From Limnomonas spitsbergensis (taxonomy: Eukaryota; Chlorophyta; Chlorophyceae; Chlamydomonadales): a stretch of 64,000 bases of DNA. The stretch lies in contig JAYJMM010000032.1 in the NCBI GenBank assembly GCA_037349105.1, positions 2,384,501-2,448,500 of the forward strand, written 5' to 3'. Of the stretch, positions 1 through 13,300 are shown in pieces. Position numbers and translations under genes: made by a program. Under the pieces are notes generated by a model, which worked only from the letters and a program-made list of their open reading frames with translations, ran no database searches and was not told the DNA's origin. The stretch's first letter is position 1. Every line of letters starts with the position of its first letter.

Positions 1-621
1 TAGCTCTTGATTTCCCGGTATTATAACCGCTATGTGGACGCACCTTTTTTTGAAGTATGCAGAATATTGTACTAAACAGTGCCGGTATAAAAAGTGTGTA
101 GTACCGGTATGAAAAGTGAGCAGTTCCGGTATACTAGGAAACGTTCTGCCCTTTTCGACAGTGGGCGTAAGGAGAGACGCTGCGGATGTTGAGAGTGAGC
201 GTGCCATTCACTGCAAAGGGTGCAGGGGCGTCAAGGTGGCTGCACTCTGGTACTTGGCTGTACACTGGTAGTTGAGCGTAAGCCTGCGATGTGAAGGAGG
301 AGGGAAACAAAAAGGGAGTGGAGACTGAACCCTGAACCGGGATCGGGCGTTGAACAAGACTGAAACCTGGGAGTGGTGTGGATCCACTATAATTGAACCC
401 ATCAGCGGGATGTCTAAAGCCGCGGCCTAGAGAATCCCCTACCCATGACGCCACCGACTCTCGGTGGAGTAGTCTGGGATCTGGGACTACAGATCTAGCA
501 TTTGGGATAACGGCTGATCAGCAGTCGGCCCCCCGTTGTAATCAAATATTTCAAAAAGCAGTTTAGGTTTTGAGGTTTACCGGTAGCATTTTTTCTGAAA
601 TCCTGCCTCCCGACCGATCAG
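1..621. other. Left-edge region without a supported exon
   Basis: Probably intron or upstream part of the gene whose exon starts at 622, since that exon begins in phase after an AG acceptor. Short open frames on the minus strand (134-454) have no recognisable content and no splice or codon support. The words TACCGG and 'cagt(a)ccggtat' recur at about 80-135, as they do elsewhere in this window. I see no gene here. Confidence 0.4.
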
Positions 622-3065
622 AGGTTGCAGGAGATGCGGGCTATGACGGCGGATAGGACCCGCACGGAGCGGATGAAGAAGGACCAGAAGAACACCGACC
701 GGGAGATGATGCGGCTTCAAAAGCAGTGAGTCTGAAGTGTGATGGTGTGGATCGCAAAGGTGTGGCAGGTGTGGATCTGTGTCATGGCCCCAATCCGCGA
801 ATATAGGTGACTGGAGCGGCAGTAGCAGCAGAGGTGTTATCAGTTAGTTCCCTTTGCTTGTATTGGAGTCTTGCTGGAGCGATTTGTGCACAGCCTCCTG
901 GTCTTATGGGAAATGCGTCAGGCAAATGGTGTTGCCAGCAGTGGTTACTTTTGCTGGTAACAGGTTCTACCCGTGTCTAAACATATGCCGGACAATAATT
1001 GGGTTTGTAACTGGTACTAACCACTATACTCCAGTGCTTATTTTAATGATTAAGACAGCTTCATTTTATAGTGCCTATTTTTTACGACTTTCTAAAAGCT
1101 CAGATTTATAGTGAACCAAGGCGAAGCCTCGGTGGGGGGGGTGCGGTGGGGCGCCCGAGCCCCCCCGCCATGGGGGTCCGGGGGCCACCCCCCGGTGGGG
1201 GTTCGGGGGCGAAGCTCCCGAAGTTCAGAAACCGTCTCTCGTGAAACATAGTTTTCCTGCTCTGAAAATGCGTTATATTCAGTGTTCAGGGTCACACCAA
1301 GGTTGGGGCATAAGGTCACTTATTCAGCTGTTTAGTGCCAATTATTCCCAGCTGCTACAAAATTATGCAATCCTACTGCCTACTGGATCTTCCTGCGTTC
1401 CTTGTGCTCTAGCCAGGCCCTAATGGCTTCCTTGTAGGGGAAGTTCCTAAGGGTGACCCTAGGATGGTGAAAGGCTTTTAGCACACTGGGTTAGGTGCTT
1501 CTGCTGCAAGCTGTTCCGCTGTGGGTTCTTGATATACTTCATGGCTGAGAACATCCGCTCCTCCTCCACTGACCCCGGGACCATGACGAAGAAAAGCTGA
1601 GCCAGCAGGATCCACTGCTTCATAGCAGCGGCCCTAGCTGGCAATGCCTCGACGTGCGTCCAGAACGTCTGACAGAGGGTTGTCTGAAGGAGGGGCTGCC
1701 CATCCTCCTCACAGCTGGAGCTGCCCTCCTCTCCTCCCTCTCATCCCCACAACTCGTCACAGAAAGTCCCGCTGTTCACATTGCAGAACTTGCATTGCCA
1801 CATGTACTTGTTCAAGCTGTCGTTAAAACCGCGATCAATCAGCCACTCCCTTCGCGAATCACCGTCTTCAAAGTGAGATTCTTGGAAGGCATTCGTCCCA
1901 CAGCCTTAAAATGTTCTCCAAGCGCCATCGCTGTGGCCTTTCAAAGCTTCATCAGACATTTAACCCCTAGCGTCGGAGTGGCAGTTTGAGAAGCAATCTC
2001 GGCAGTCACAAGTGAAAAATGCGAAAACCTAGGTTTCATCGTGCCGGCCAGCGTCGATTTACCCCCCATTTATCGTGATTCACGATATATCGTGCCTCAA
2101 AACCACTGCTGTACTCTACCTGCCACTATCCAGAAAACTTTTCTGAAATAAATTATGGGACGGAGATATATCTATATCTTCCAGTCAAGGCCACTGGGTG
2201 TAATACACTGCTGCCTGGTGTCATCAAGAAAACTGCCCGCTCTTAGTACATAAAAATAGCAATATAATATAGATTAAATAACGATGCGATGACGATTCTT
2301 CCTTTACCTGGAAAAGTGTGGCAGTTGGGCCCCGTGTCCTCCCTCCTTCTGACTAATACCTGGTGTTATCAAAAGAACTGCCTGCTCTTGGCTATAGAAG
2401 CGTACACGTTTCATTTTGGAGCCCAGTCTTGCTTTCTCTCTCTTCCCCTTATTCTTACCGCTGTCTTCGGGTGACAATGATCCCCCCCTCCTGCAGGTCG
2501 CGGCCTTGACAGATGTATGGCCCGGAAAATGGGTTTGAAGCTTCCGGCCTTCAATATTGTTAAGCATGCCTGCACGCGTATGGTGTGCTGGACAAGTGGA
2601 GAGAATTTCAAATCGATGCTCTAATTGAACGGCTGTGTCTGCTCACGACGTAGGATCGAAAAGGCTTCATCTCAGAGGCCTGGCGCGGCCGCTGGTCAGC
2701 CTCCTCTGCCTCCTGCCGAGCTGTGCCACCAGCCAGAGGCACCTCCGCTGCCCCCTTCTGAGCCTCCTCCTCCCCCGCCCCCAGAGGATCAGCCAGGGAC
2801 CGTGGCCCCGCTGCCGCCGGGGACGGGGCCGCCGCCGCTGCTTGCTGCTCCCGCTGTGGCTGGTTTTGGCATCAGCTTTGGTATGAAACCGAAGGGGGCA
2901 GGGGGCGGCCTGGGCCAGGCGGGTCGGGGAGGTGGGATGACAGCACGGGGCGGGCTAGGCGGGCGGACGGGGCTGGGCAGCAGATTGCCGGCGCGGCCTG
3001 TGTTAGCGGCCGCGGCAGGAGCCTTCGGTATGTCGGACAGCGATGAGGAGGGCGCCGCTGGGTGA
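622..3065 (+). CDS. 3' end of an unidentified gene (two exons; 5' part outside or unresolved)
   Basis: Exons 622-725 and 2654-3065, with stop codon TGA at 3063-3065. The first exon follows a CAG acceptor, encodes a highly charged helix-prone stretch (RTERMKKDQKNTDREMMRLQ) and ends in phase 2 at a GTGAGT donor. The second exon resumes in phase after a TAG acceptor (…QKQ-IEKASS…). It then runs through a proline-rich tract and a glycine-rich tract containing GFGISFGMKPKG, and ends near an acidic MSDSDEE motif. Together these give about 171 C-terminal residues. The order of charged coiled-coil, proline-rich and FG/acidic tail is typical of nuclear RNA-processing proteins, but I cannot name the family. 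The 1.9-kb intron carries a hAT remnant on the opposite strand. A second possible donor (GTGACA) overlaps the end of the frame, so one more exon cannot be excluded. Confidence 0.5.
1105..1230. repeat. Very GC-rich hairpin-prone block in intron
   Basis: Runs of G and C with GAAGC...GCTTC-like inversions (GGCGAAGCC near 1120, GGGGGCGAAGCTCCC near 1206-1220) sit inside the otherwise ordinary intron between exons 622-725 and 2654-3065. It lies directly 3' of the hAT remnant, which is read on the minus strand. It could be part of a transposon end or a dispersed repeat. No coding potential is seen. Confidence 0.4.
1380..1830 (-). pseudogene. hAT-family transposase C-terminal remnant, frameshifted
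   Basis: Read on the minus strand from about 1830 down to a TAG at 1380-1382. The upstream part has a stop at about 1733. The next segment encodes LFFVMVPGSVEEERMFSAMK followed by a Lys/Asn/Arg-rich helix, which is the classic hAT C-terminal dimerisation signature (VP.S...ER.FS...). At about 1460-1470 a one-base slip ends that frame (…QCAKSLSPS-stop). The adjacent frame continues as HHPRVTLRNFPYKEAIRAWL and ends at 1380. So a single family segment is split by a frameshift and preceded by a stop, and the copy is dead. It lies inside an intron of the plus-strand gene. No terminal inverted repeats were identified. Confidence 0.75.
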
Positions 3066-4316
3066 CAACTGTCTGCCTGGAAATCGTCTTTGTTGTTGTT
3101 GTTCCTGGAATTTTTTATCTTGCCAGATCTCTTCAGATCTGGAGGATAAAAGCTTGCTGATGCAGCTGTGTCTGGCTGAAACTATCTATAATGGATTGTT
3201 GGCATTGCGGGGAAGCTCCACCCTGTTCCGGCTGCTGAAGAGGCTGTGTCTGACTGCATCTGTCTAACTAACGGATTGCAGGCCTTGCGGCGAAGTCAGA
3301 GGTTCCAGCTTCGGCACAGAAGTCAGTGGCGTTAGGCTTTTTGGCCCTGCTCAAGAGACTCGGCGCAGGTGTTAATGCCGTTACTCCTCTGGGCCATGCT
3401 GAAATGAAGCTCGGCCACGTCGGCAAACAACAAGTCAGATGGGAAAGTCAAGGAAGAAGGCATAAGAGGAAAGAAAGGCAAATCAAGCTCGGCTCATATG
3501 TCATTTAATGACGTTACACCTCTGCGCCCTGCTTAAAAGGCTCGACTCAGGAATGAGGAAGCTTGCAATCTCAAGAATGAAGCAGCCGCGTGGGCTATTC
3601 CTCCTTCGCTTAGCTAAAAGATTAAAAGTCCAGGTTGGCATCGGATTTATGTATGATACAAGAACAGGTGCCCGCAAACCGATCTGAGCCCGGGATTTGC
3701 GCACTTTATACCCAGAGGTTTAGAACGGTGCATACCCTGCTGAGCGCTCGGCTGCGTTGGGCTGGTAGGGAATATAAGCAGAGGAGTAACGTCATTAACT
3801 GCATCATCGTCCTTCAGACGAACCACTCAACCCCAGGCTTCCTAAGAGCAAGCCACCATGCTGCATAGTCGTGAATAAACCAACGAGAATGTGGTAGCCA
3901 ACAGAAATCAAGGCAGCGCCAACTATAAGGGAAGTACCACAGTGGGCAGACTCAGCTGGATAGCAGCCAGCAGGATTCCCACCCCAATACATAGGTTCAG
4001 CACTTCACGAAACGGAAATCCGTAAACAATTAAAGACTACGGGTACATGTGTGTGTCGAACAAACAGTTGACCCGGAAAAAAGGTTGACGTTCCTGTTTG
4101 CTGAGAACAGCAAACTAACCAGCTCTCCTTAGTTAAGGCCGTTATACCCCGAGATGTTCATTTAGCGACCTTTCCTTTCCTTGCAGCATTTCTCCTGCCC
4201 GCCTAGAAGAAATAATACAAGCCTAAGTGTAAGTAAGGATGCGTAGGACGTAGTTGTAGCGTCGCTCCTTTCAGCATCGCGATACCTCTTGGTGCAGTGG
4301 CTTTAATCCAAGACGA
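3066..4316. other. Intergenic region with SINE-like dispersed repeats
   Basis: This lies between two convergent genes: the plus-strand gene ending at 3065 and the minus-strand gene ending at 4317. It contains at least two diverged copies (about 3375-3425 and 3506-3550) of a repeat whose head reads like TGACGTTACACCTCTG, followed by 'ccctgcttaaaaggctcg'. The same head occurs near 29912, 31050, 31806, 32030, 34466 and 34697. No convincing exon was seen. Confidence 0.55.
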
Positions 4317-7300
4317 TCACCAGCCCTCCCCTACCAGGTTTTCCCTACCAAACGTGCGTGCATCGTGCCTCTCCGGCCCCCACTCCATCCCCTCGTGTTT
4401 CTCCATGATGTGGATCCAGAAGTCGTGGATGGCCGTCACGCGCTGCTCCGCCCGCATCCCCGCTGCCACGTCGAGCACCAAGCTCCGCACGACGGGGTCG
4501 CCGTACGGATGCATCTTGCGCCCGTGCACTCGCCAATCGAAGCGCGACAGCAGCACGTGCTTTGCACCAAGGCGTGCGGCGGTCGCGCCCAAGATGCACG
4601 CGGGAAGCTGCTCGGCAGCTGCCTCTGCCCCCTGGGCGAGAGACACGCCTCCGCTGCGGGTGCTCCTCCTGCCTCCGCCAGCGGGCGCAGCTGCGACGTC
4701 CAGGCCTTCATCTTCAGGTCTTGAGCCAGCCCCTCCCAGCCCCTCCTCCTCCTCTTTGTCCTCAACATTGTCCGCCTCAGCTGCAGCCATGTCCCCGCTT
4801 ACACCCTTACGGGAAGCAGTGACTGCTGCCACAACCATGACGTCCACATCGTGTGCCTCTTGATGTAGGACCAGGGATGAGCAGTCGGTGCACGTGCCCA
4901 TCAGCATCATACGCCTGGTAGGAATTAGGGCAGGTGAAGGGGAGGGTGGAAGCACAAAACCACATACTTCAAACAACGACATGGTTTCAGGCACATCGGC
5001 ACTCGTGCCCATCAGCATCATATGCCTGATAGGGTTTAGGGCAAGTGAAGGGGAGGGTGGAAGCACATCTTCGAGCAGTAGTCCTCAGATTTCATAAATA
5101 TTGTGTACAGTACACAGAAAAGCTAACAAAACCCATTGTACTGTATACCAGTACCGCAGTATGGTGTACTGTAGACCCCAGTACGGTGTACTGTAGACCC
5201 CAGTACGGTGTACTGTAGACCCCAGTACGGTGTACTGTATACCCCAGTACGGTGTACTGTAGACCCCAGTATGGTGTATTGTATACCCCAGCATCTTGTA
5301 CTGTAGACCCCAGTACGGTGTACTGTAGACCCCAGTACGTGGTACTGTAGACCCCAGTATGGTGTACTGTAGACCCCAGTACGGTGTACTGAAGACCCCA
5401 GTATGGTGTACTGTAGACCCCAGTACGTGACCGCCAGAGGTGACCGCCATCCCCCTGTCTACCTTGCTTTGCATATTCCCCTGCGTCTGGGGTTCAGGTT
5501 TAAGGGCTTAGGTTTCAGAGTTTAGCGGAGCCCCCTGTGCCCACCTTCCTGGCTTGATGCAGGTCAGCACCATGTCTGGAGTGACGAGCAGTCCATCAGG
5601 GGTAACCACGGACTCTCCTCCTTTGAGAAGACCCATCGACATGCCTGAATAGGAAGGGGTCAAGGTCAATAATTCGATAATATAGGGGTTTGGGGGCTAG
5701 GATTTGGGATCTGGGGATCAGGGTCTCGGATTCGGCATCTGGGGATCAGGGTCCAGGATTTGAGACCTGGGCATCAGGGTCTAGTATTTGAGATATGGGG
5801 GGGATTCGGGTACAGAGTTTGAGATCAAGAACCACATTTTAAGATCCGTGGAATAGGGTCTAGGATTAGAATGTAGGGATTAGGGTCCAGGATTTGACAT
5901 CCAGGTATCAGGGCCTATGACTTAAGGAAAAGGAATCAGAGTGTAGGATTTTTGATGCAGGGAGATGAGTTTGAGCTGGGTCCAGAATTTGAGAGAGAAC
6001 AGGCACGCGTGATGGTGGGGTAGCGGTTGGAAGTTATGCAGCAGTTGCCTCTCTCTGGCTCACGGAATGTGGGCACCATGACCAAGAGAAAAAATCAAAT
6101 CAAATAGAAATGAATGAATAAGAATGTGAGAAACCTGGGCAATACTCACCTGGGGGGACGCCCAGCATTGAGGTCCGATCCAGCTGCAAGCCACCTATTC
6201 TGTCCGGCTCCCGAAAGATGTACGCGAGGGTTGGGCGCTTGGCTTGCAGCGGCAGCGCCGTGATCCTTCCCGCAGAGTCCAGCTGGATGGACCAGCGCAT
6301 CTCCAGAGGATCGACGTCGGTTCTGCACAGGAGCGACATGCTCAAATACCGTACTGTACACACGGTGATTGCACGCCCAGATGGACCAACGCGTCGCCAG
6401 GGTGCCGAAATCGTTTATGCGCAAGAAGGGGATGCCCGGTTGGAAATCAAATAACGTGCAAACGGTATTTGCGCAACCAGATGGAAAAGAACACCGCCAG
6501 TGGGCCGACATGGGTCCTGCGCAAGAGCAAGATGCTGAGTCGTTAAGAATCGAAACCGATTTGAATTTTGACTTCACACCCTAGGCCTGGATTACGGTCT
6601 CGGCCTGAAGGCACGCCCCTGGCTTCGAGTCTCGGGCACAGCTTTGGGTATGGGAAGAAGGCGATGGGTTGCCCATACTTTTACATCCGCGCAATGGCCA
6701 CACTCCTCTGCTTCTTTACCCATCTGATATGGGTTTTGCTCCAGAGGGGGGGTACGTTATGCAGAATCCGGAGGCTGTTCTGCTTTGAGTTTGAGAGACC
6801 GAAGCGAATATCTTCTGGCGGTCTGCCGAGAATGAAGCTGCTGCACCAAGCAAAGCTGTCGTCTCAGAGCTCCCCCCCCTGATCCAAACCCTGCTAGTCT
6901 CGAGCTGAGAGCTTTGAGCGGTCCCCCGCGCCTACAGTTTGAGAGTCAAACTCTCCCGAACTATAGGCGCAGGAACCGCTCTGATACCACTGTAAGAGTT
7001 CTTTGTCCTGCCATGTGCTTTGGTGGGCACGGGTCTATACTAGACGCTTGCGTATGAATGAGATTTGGCTTCAATGCTCTGCAATCCACTGCGCGAAGGC
7101 CGGTGATACAAGGGGTGCTTACACGCTCTTTACGTCGAGCAATCGTGGAACACAATTCCAGTTCACACATTTTCCATGAAGGCGCGGCTTTGTAACAACA
7201 AAATTTCCAAACCATCACTGTATTTTATCTGTTGACACATGTTCGTCCAAGCGCTTTCGAAACGCATCATCAATAATGATGCAAGACTGGTGCACATCAG

Positions 7301-10300
7301 AATTGGGGAATTTTCGAATTCCAATTTTTGGAAAGTCTCACCTGCTGGGGTCGCCTGGCGGAGGCATGACCAGGGGTTTGTAGCTCGCGCGGAAATCTTC
7401 GCCTAGGACGCCTCCGCTGGCCTTCATGCCTTTGGCCTTCACGGCGCGACCCTGAAGGAAGGATTGAAAAGTAGGGAAAGGGAGAAAAGGGCGGCCTGTG
7501 GCGTGAACAGGACATCCGTGCCAGGCACGCCGTCGCTCGCCTTCATGCCTGTAATCTTCACGGCGCAACCTTGCAGGCAAGGTTTGAAATAGGGGGTAAG
7601 GGTCAAAAGGTAATCTGGGGCCTGGTTAAAACAGGACATCCGTGCCAAGCACGCATTCGCTCGCCTTCATGCCTGTAACCTTCATGCCGCGATCCTGAGG
7701 GCAGGGTTTGAAAGAGAAGGTAAGGGTCAAAAGGTGATCTGGGGCGCGGTTAAGACGGGAGATCTGTTAACGCAGCTCGCCTTTGTGCCTTCGACCCTCA
7801 CAGAGCGATCCTGAGGGCTAGGTTTGAAAAAGTAGGGATTGAGTAAAAGGGCGATCTGGGGCGCGGTTAAAACCGGCAGATCCGTGCCAAGCGCGCCGCC
7901 GTTTGCCTTCATGACTTTGGCTTTAACCGTGCGGCCTTAAGGGCGAGGTGCTGAGGTTACAAAAGAGAGGGAAAGAGTGTACACACGGTGTGACCCTGGT
8001 GCGAAAATAGGGAAAATGGGAGAAGTGCCACCGTGAGGACATGTTTTGAAGAAGGTAGCGGAAAAGATAATCAAGGTGCGTTTATCGGTAGATGCTGTTT
8101 GGCAATGGAGACATTGCCGGACCAGCTCATAGGCCCTCACACTTTTTTTTGCCCTCCATACAGCTATAACTTATAGCTGTATGGAGGGCAAAACAAAGTG
8201 TGAGGGCCTTTGAGCTGGTATAACGTTTAGCCTATAAGGTCTACAAAACCACCTCACCTTCCCCCCGACATGAGCCTCAACCCATCCCCTGGCCACACCC
8301 ACCCCTCGACAGGCCGTAGCTGACGTATCTCATTTTCTTGCCCTTTATATGCGGCTGTAAGATACAAAACCTAGAATCTTGAGCCCTGACCCTGTCCTCA
8401 CTTGAGTGGGCATAAAAAGTGAGATGTTTCTGTCCATGAAACCTTCCAGGTCGCACTTTCTTGCCCTCCATTCGGTTATGCGATATACAAGAACTACAAT
8501 CTTGAGCCCTGTCCCCGTTCTCACTTGTGTGGGCATGAAAAGTGAGATGTTTCTGTCCATGAAACCTTCCAGGTCACTACTTCGTTTGCCTGCATACAGC
8601 TAGCAGATATACACAAACTACAATCGTGAGCCCTAAGCCCGTTCTCACTTGTGTGGGCATGAAAAGTGAGATGTTCCCGTCTATGAAGCCCTCCGGGTTG
8701 AGCTGATCAGGCGGCATCAGAGCCGTGAAGATCCTGGCACGCCTGGAGGTATGAAGGGGTGTGAACGGATGAGGAAAGTAGGAGGGATGTGAGGGGCGAG
8801 AGGGGTCATCAGAGCGGGGAAGGTAAAGGCACACCTGGTGGTATGAAGAGGTGTGAACGGGTGATTGGAAGGATGGAATTGTGTGATGGGTGAGAGGGGG
8901 CATCAAAGCGGGGAAGATACTGACGTTTGCACAGCCTGCCCTCCTTCACTCACCCATTCACCAGGACGGGCTTCATCGCCTCCGGGTCCACAGCCTCCAT
9001 ACTGAACTCGTGAACGATGATGCTGATCTCTAGGTAGGTGTTGGACACCTGGACATAAGGGGGGGGGGCGATAAGGGGGGGCAGGAATATGGAGGTGAAG
9101 GGAATGTTGGATGCTGAAGCCATGAACGATGATGCTGATCTCTAGGTAAGTGTTGTACACCTGAGCATGAAAGGGGGGCAGTGTGCAACAGAAGGGGCAG
9201 GTGGGCAGGAGTATGGAGGTGAAGGAAATGCATCATATTGACATCTTGGATAGTAATGCTGATCTCTAGGTAAGAGTTGGATACCTGAGCAGAGGGGGTG
9301 GGGGGGCATTGAGCCAGTGTGCAACAGCGGGGGCAGGTGGCCAGGAGTATGGAGGTGGGGGGGACTGCTTCATATTGACATCTTGGACGATGATACTGAT
9401 CTCCAGGTACGTGTTGGACTCCCGAGCATGAAAAGGGGGGCAGTGAGCAACAAGGGGGTAGGTGAGCAAAAGTATGGAGGTGGAGGAAATGTCTTTAACA
9501 TAATTTGTGAACGATGATGATGATCGCCTAGTGGGGGTTTTGGACACCGGGGGATGGGGGGGGAGCAGTGAGCAACAGGGGGGGGGGGTGGGGGGGGGAG
9601 GTTGAGGGATGTTAGATGTAAAAACTTGTGAATCATGATGATGATCTCTGGGTACCTGTTGGATACCTGGGCATGAAGGGGGGGGCAGTGAGCAACAGGG
9701 GGAGGGCGGGATACTGGGGTAGGTGGGCATGAAGGGGGGGGGCAGTGAGCAACAGGGGGAGGGCGGGATACTGGGGTAGGTGGGCATGAAGGGGGGGGGC
9801 AGTGAGCAACAGGGGGAGGGCGGGATACTGGGGTAGGTGGGCATGAAGGGGGGGGGCAGTGAGCAACAGGGGGAGGGCGGGATACTGGGGTAGGTGGGCA
9901 TGAAGGGGGGGGGCAGTGAGCAACAGGGGGAGGGCGGGATACTGGGGTAGGTGGGAATGAAGGGGGGGGGCAGTGAGCAACAGGGGGAGGGCGGGATACT
10001 GGGGTAGGTGGGCATGAAGGGGGGGGGCAGTGAGCAACAGGGGGGAGGGCGGGATACTGGGGTAGGTGGGCATGAAGGGGGGGGGCAGTGAGCAACAGGG
10101 GGAGGGCGGGATACTGGGGTAGGTGGGCATGAAGGGGGGGGCAGTGAGCAACAGGGGGAGGGCGGGATACTGGGGTAGGTGGGCATGAAGGGGGGGGGCA
10201 GTGAGCAACAGGGGGAGGGCGGGATACTGGGGTAGGTGGGCATGAAGGGGGGGGGCAGTGAGCAACAGGGGGAGGGCGGGATACTGGGGTAGGTGGGCAT

Positions 10301-13300
10301 GAAGGGGGGGGGCAGTGAGCAACAGGGGGAGGGCGGGATACTGGGGTAGGTGGGCATGAAGGGGGGGGGCAGTGAGCAACAGGGGGAGGGCGGGATACTG
10401 GGGTAGGTGGGCATGAAGGGGGGGGGCAGTGAGCAACAGGGGGGGGCGGGATACTGGGGTAGGTGGGCATGAAGGGGGGGGGCAGTGAGCAACAGGGGGA
10501 GGGCGGGATACTGGGGTAGGTGGGCATGAAGGAGGGGGGCAGTGAGCAACAGGGGGGGGCGGGATACTGGGGTAGGTGGGCATGAAGGGGGGGGGCAGTG
10601 AGCAACAGGGGGAGGGCGGGATACTGGGGTAGGTGGGCATGAAGGGGGGGGGCAGTGAGCAACAGGGGGGGGCGGGATACTGGGGTAGGTGGGCATGAAG
10701 GGGGGGGGCAGTGAGCAACAGGGGGGAGGCGGGATACTGGGGTAGGTGGGAATGAAGGGGGGGGGCAGTGAGCAACAGGGGGGGGGGGGATACTGGGGTA
10801 GGTGGGCATGAAGGGGGGGGCAGTGAGCAACAGGGGGAGGGCGGGATACTGGGGTAGGTGGGCATGAAGGGGGGGGGCAGTGAGCAACAGGGGGGGGCGG
10901 GATACTGGGGTAGGTGGGCATGAAGGGGGGGGCAGTGAGCAACAGGGGGAGGGCGGGATACTGGGGTAGGTGGGCATGAAGGGGGGGGGCAGTGAGCAAC
11001 AGGGGGGGGGCGGGATACTGGGGTAGGTGGGCATGAAGGGGGGGGGGCAGTGAGCAACAGGGGGGGGCGGGATACTGGGGTAGGTGGGCATAAACATGAA
11101 GGTAAGACTGAAGGTGAAGGGTATCAAAGTGTTAAGGTTGGGGCTGCTACCTGGTGACACGCGTATTGCAGCACCACCTTTGCACTCAGGAAAACCCGTA
11201 GCCAGAAAACTGCAGCACATTCTCTCTCTCTTTCCATCTCTTTCCATCTCTTTCCATCTCTTTCCATCTCTTTCCATCTCTTTCCATCTCTTTCCATCTC
11301 TTTCCCAGTTATTATCCACCCTCTGTTCTCCACTGTGCTTTCCCTTTTAATTCGAACTTGAATTCACTTCATTTCCATATCCAGCGCTTTCCTTGTACAT
11401 CTCTTCACTCACCCTCAGCACCGTGTTGACAAAGTCCGTCAGCCCGGGCGGGCCGTACAGATGCAGGGGGATGTCTGCTTGCTCGTGCCCACTCTCCCGT
11501 GACGCGCTGATGGTGCACAGCAGCCCCTGCAGGGGGTCGGGGTTGCTGTATTAGGTTTTGGGTTTCAGATTAAAAGACCAGCCCCTGCAGGGGTACAGGG
11601 TTGCTGTATTAGGGTTTGGGCTTCATATGAAGAGACGAGGGCTGATTTGCAGGAGAATAGATAAGGGCTTAGGCTTCAGGGCTCAGGGCTCAGGGATCCA
11701 GCCCCTCTCCCGTGGCGCGTTTATCGTACACAGCCGCCCCTGCAGGGATTTCGAGTCAGCTGGTTAGGGCTAGGGTTTCAGTTGAAGAGGTAGGGGTTTC
11801 ATGTTTCAGGGCTCAGCCGACACACACCCGTGACGCACTCTAGTGCACAGTAGACCCTGCAGGGGGTCGGAGTCAATAGATCAGGACCGGGGGGGTCAGG
11901 TGAAGAGAAAAGGGTTTCAGGGCTCAGGGCTTGGACCGCTCTCCCGTGACGTGCTCATAGCCCACTGCAGCACCTGCATGGGTTCAGAGTCAATAGATGA
12001 GGGTTGAGGTTTCAGTTGCAGACACAAGGGTTAAACGTTTCAGGGCTCAGCCTGCTCACCCTGGACGTAATTTGAATTCCCTTTCAATTTCTTCTTCTTT
12101 TATTTATAATTCTAATTTCCTCTTCTTAACTGTTTTTTTAAGAATTGAAAAAACTTGCACATCAGACCCTGCATGTTCAGGGTTTAGGGTTCAATGTTAA
12201 AGGAGTAGATGTTCAGGTTCCGGTCCAATATTCAGGGTGTTGAAATGTCTAGGGATAAAAGCCCAGGGCTCAATGTTCAAGTTCAAGGGTTAAGGGTCAA
12301 GCCTGCTCTCCCTGGACACACGCCAATGGTTGAAAGTTTGGGGTTGTGGAGAAGGTGAAATCTGCTCTGCCTGGACATACAATTGGTTGTCAGTTATAGG
12401 GTAAAGGGTTCAGGGTGGATGGTGAATCCCGCTGACCCTAGACACACCAATGGTTGAAAGCTTCAAGGGTTTAGGGGTAAGGGTGAAGTGTGGGGCCCGC
12501 TCACCCTGGATATACCTCTGGTGCCGAGCAAGCCTTGCATGCCATGGTTCATTGTTCAGGTCTAATATATGTGTCCATGTCAATGTCCCTGTAAATGACC
12601 ATGCACCCACCGGCAGGCCCGCTACGCAGTCCGCTGACAAGCATGTGATGAAGATGGCCCAATGTCCACCTTAAACCTTGCCCACCTACCCACCCATCCA
12701 CCCACCGGCAGGCCCACGACGCAGTCCGCTGACAAGCATGGGATGAAGATGCTCCAAATGCCCACGTTAAACCTCGCCCACCCACCCACCCATGCACCCA
12801 CCGGCAGGCCCACGACGCAGTCCGCTGACAAGCATGGGATGAAGATGCTCCAAATGCCCACCTTAAACCTCGCCCACCCACCCACCCATCCACCCACCGG
12901 CAGGCCCACGACGCAGTCCGCTGACAAGCATGGGATGAAGATGCTCCAAATGCCCACGTTAAACCTCACCCACCAACCTAACCACCCACCCACCCACCGG
13001 CAGGCCTGCCACGCAGTCCGCTGACAAGCATGTGATGAAGATGCTCCAAATGCCCACCTTAAACCTCGCCCACCCACCCACCCATCCACCCACCGGCAGG
13101 CCCACGACGCAGTCCGCTGACAAGCATGGGATGAAGATGCTCCAAATGCCCACGTTAAACCTCACCCACCAACCTAACCACCCACCCACCCACCGGCAGG
13201 CCTGCCACGCAGTCCGCTGACAAGCATGTGATGAAGATGTCCCAATGTCCACCTTAAACCTCGCCCACCCACCCACCCATCCACCCACCGGCAGGCCCAC

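Noticed and set aside
4297..4863. 188-codon plus-strand frame
   Set aside because: Shadow of the last exon of the RNase Z-like gene on the minus strand.
9266..11319. Very long minus-strand open frames (up to 649 codons) of Pro/Ser/His-rich repeats
   Set aside because: They read through the 57-bp minisatellite, whose length is a multiple of three. All three minus frames are open at once, so this is a repeat artefact, not a protein.
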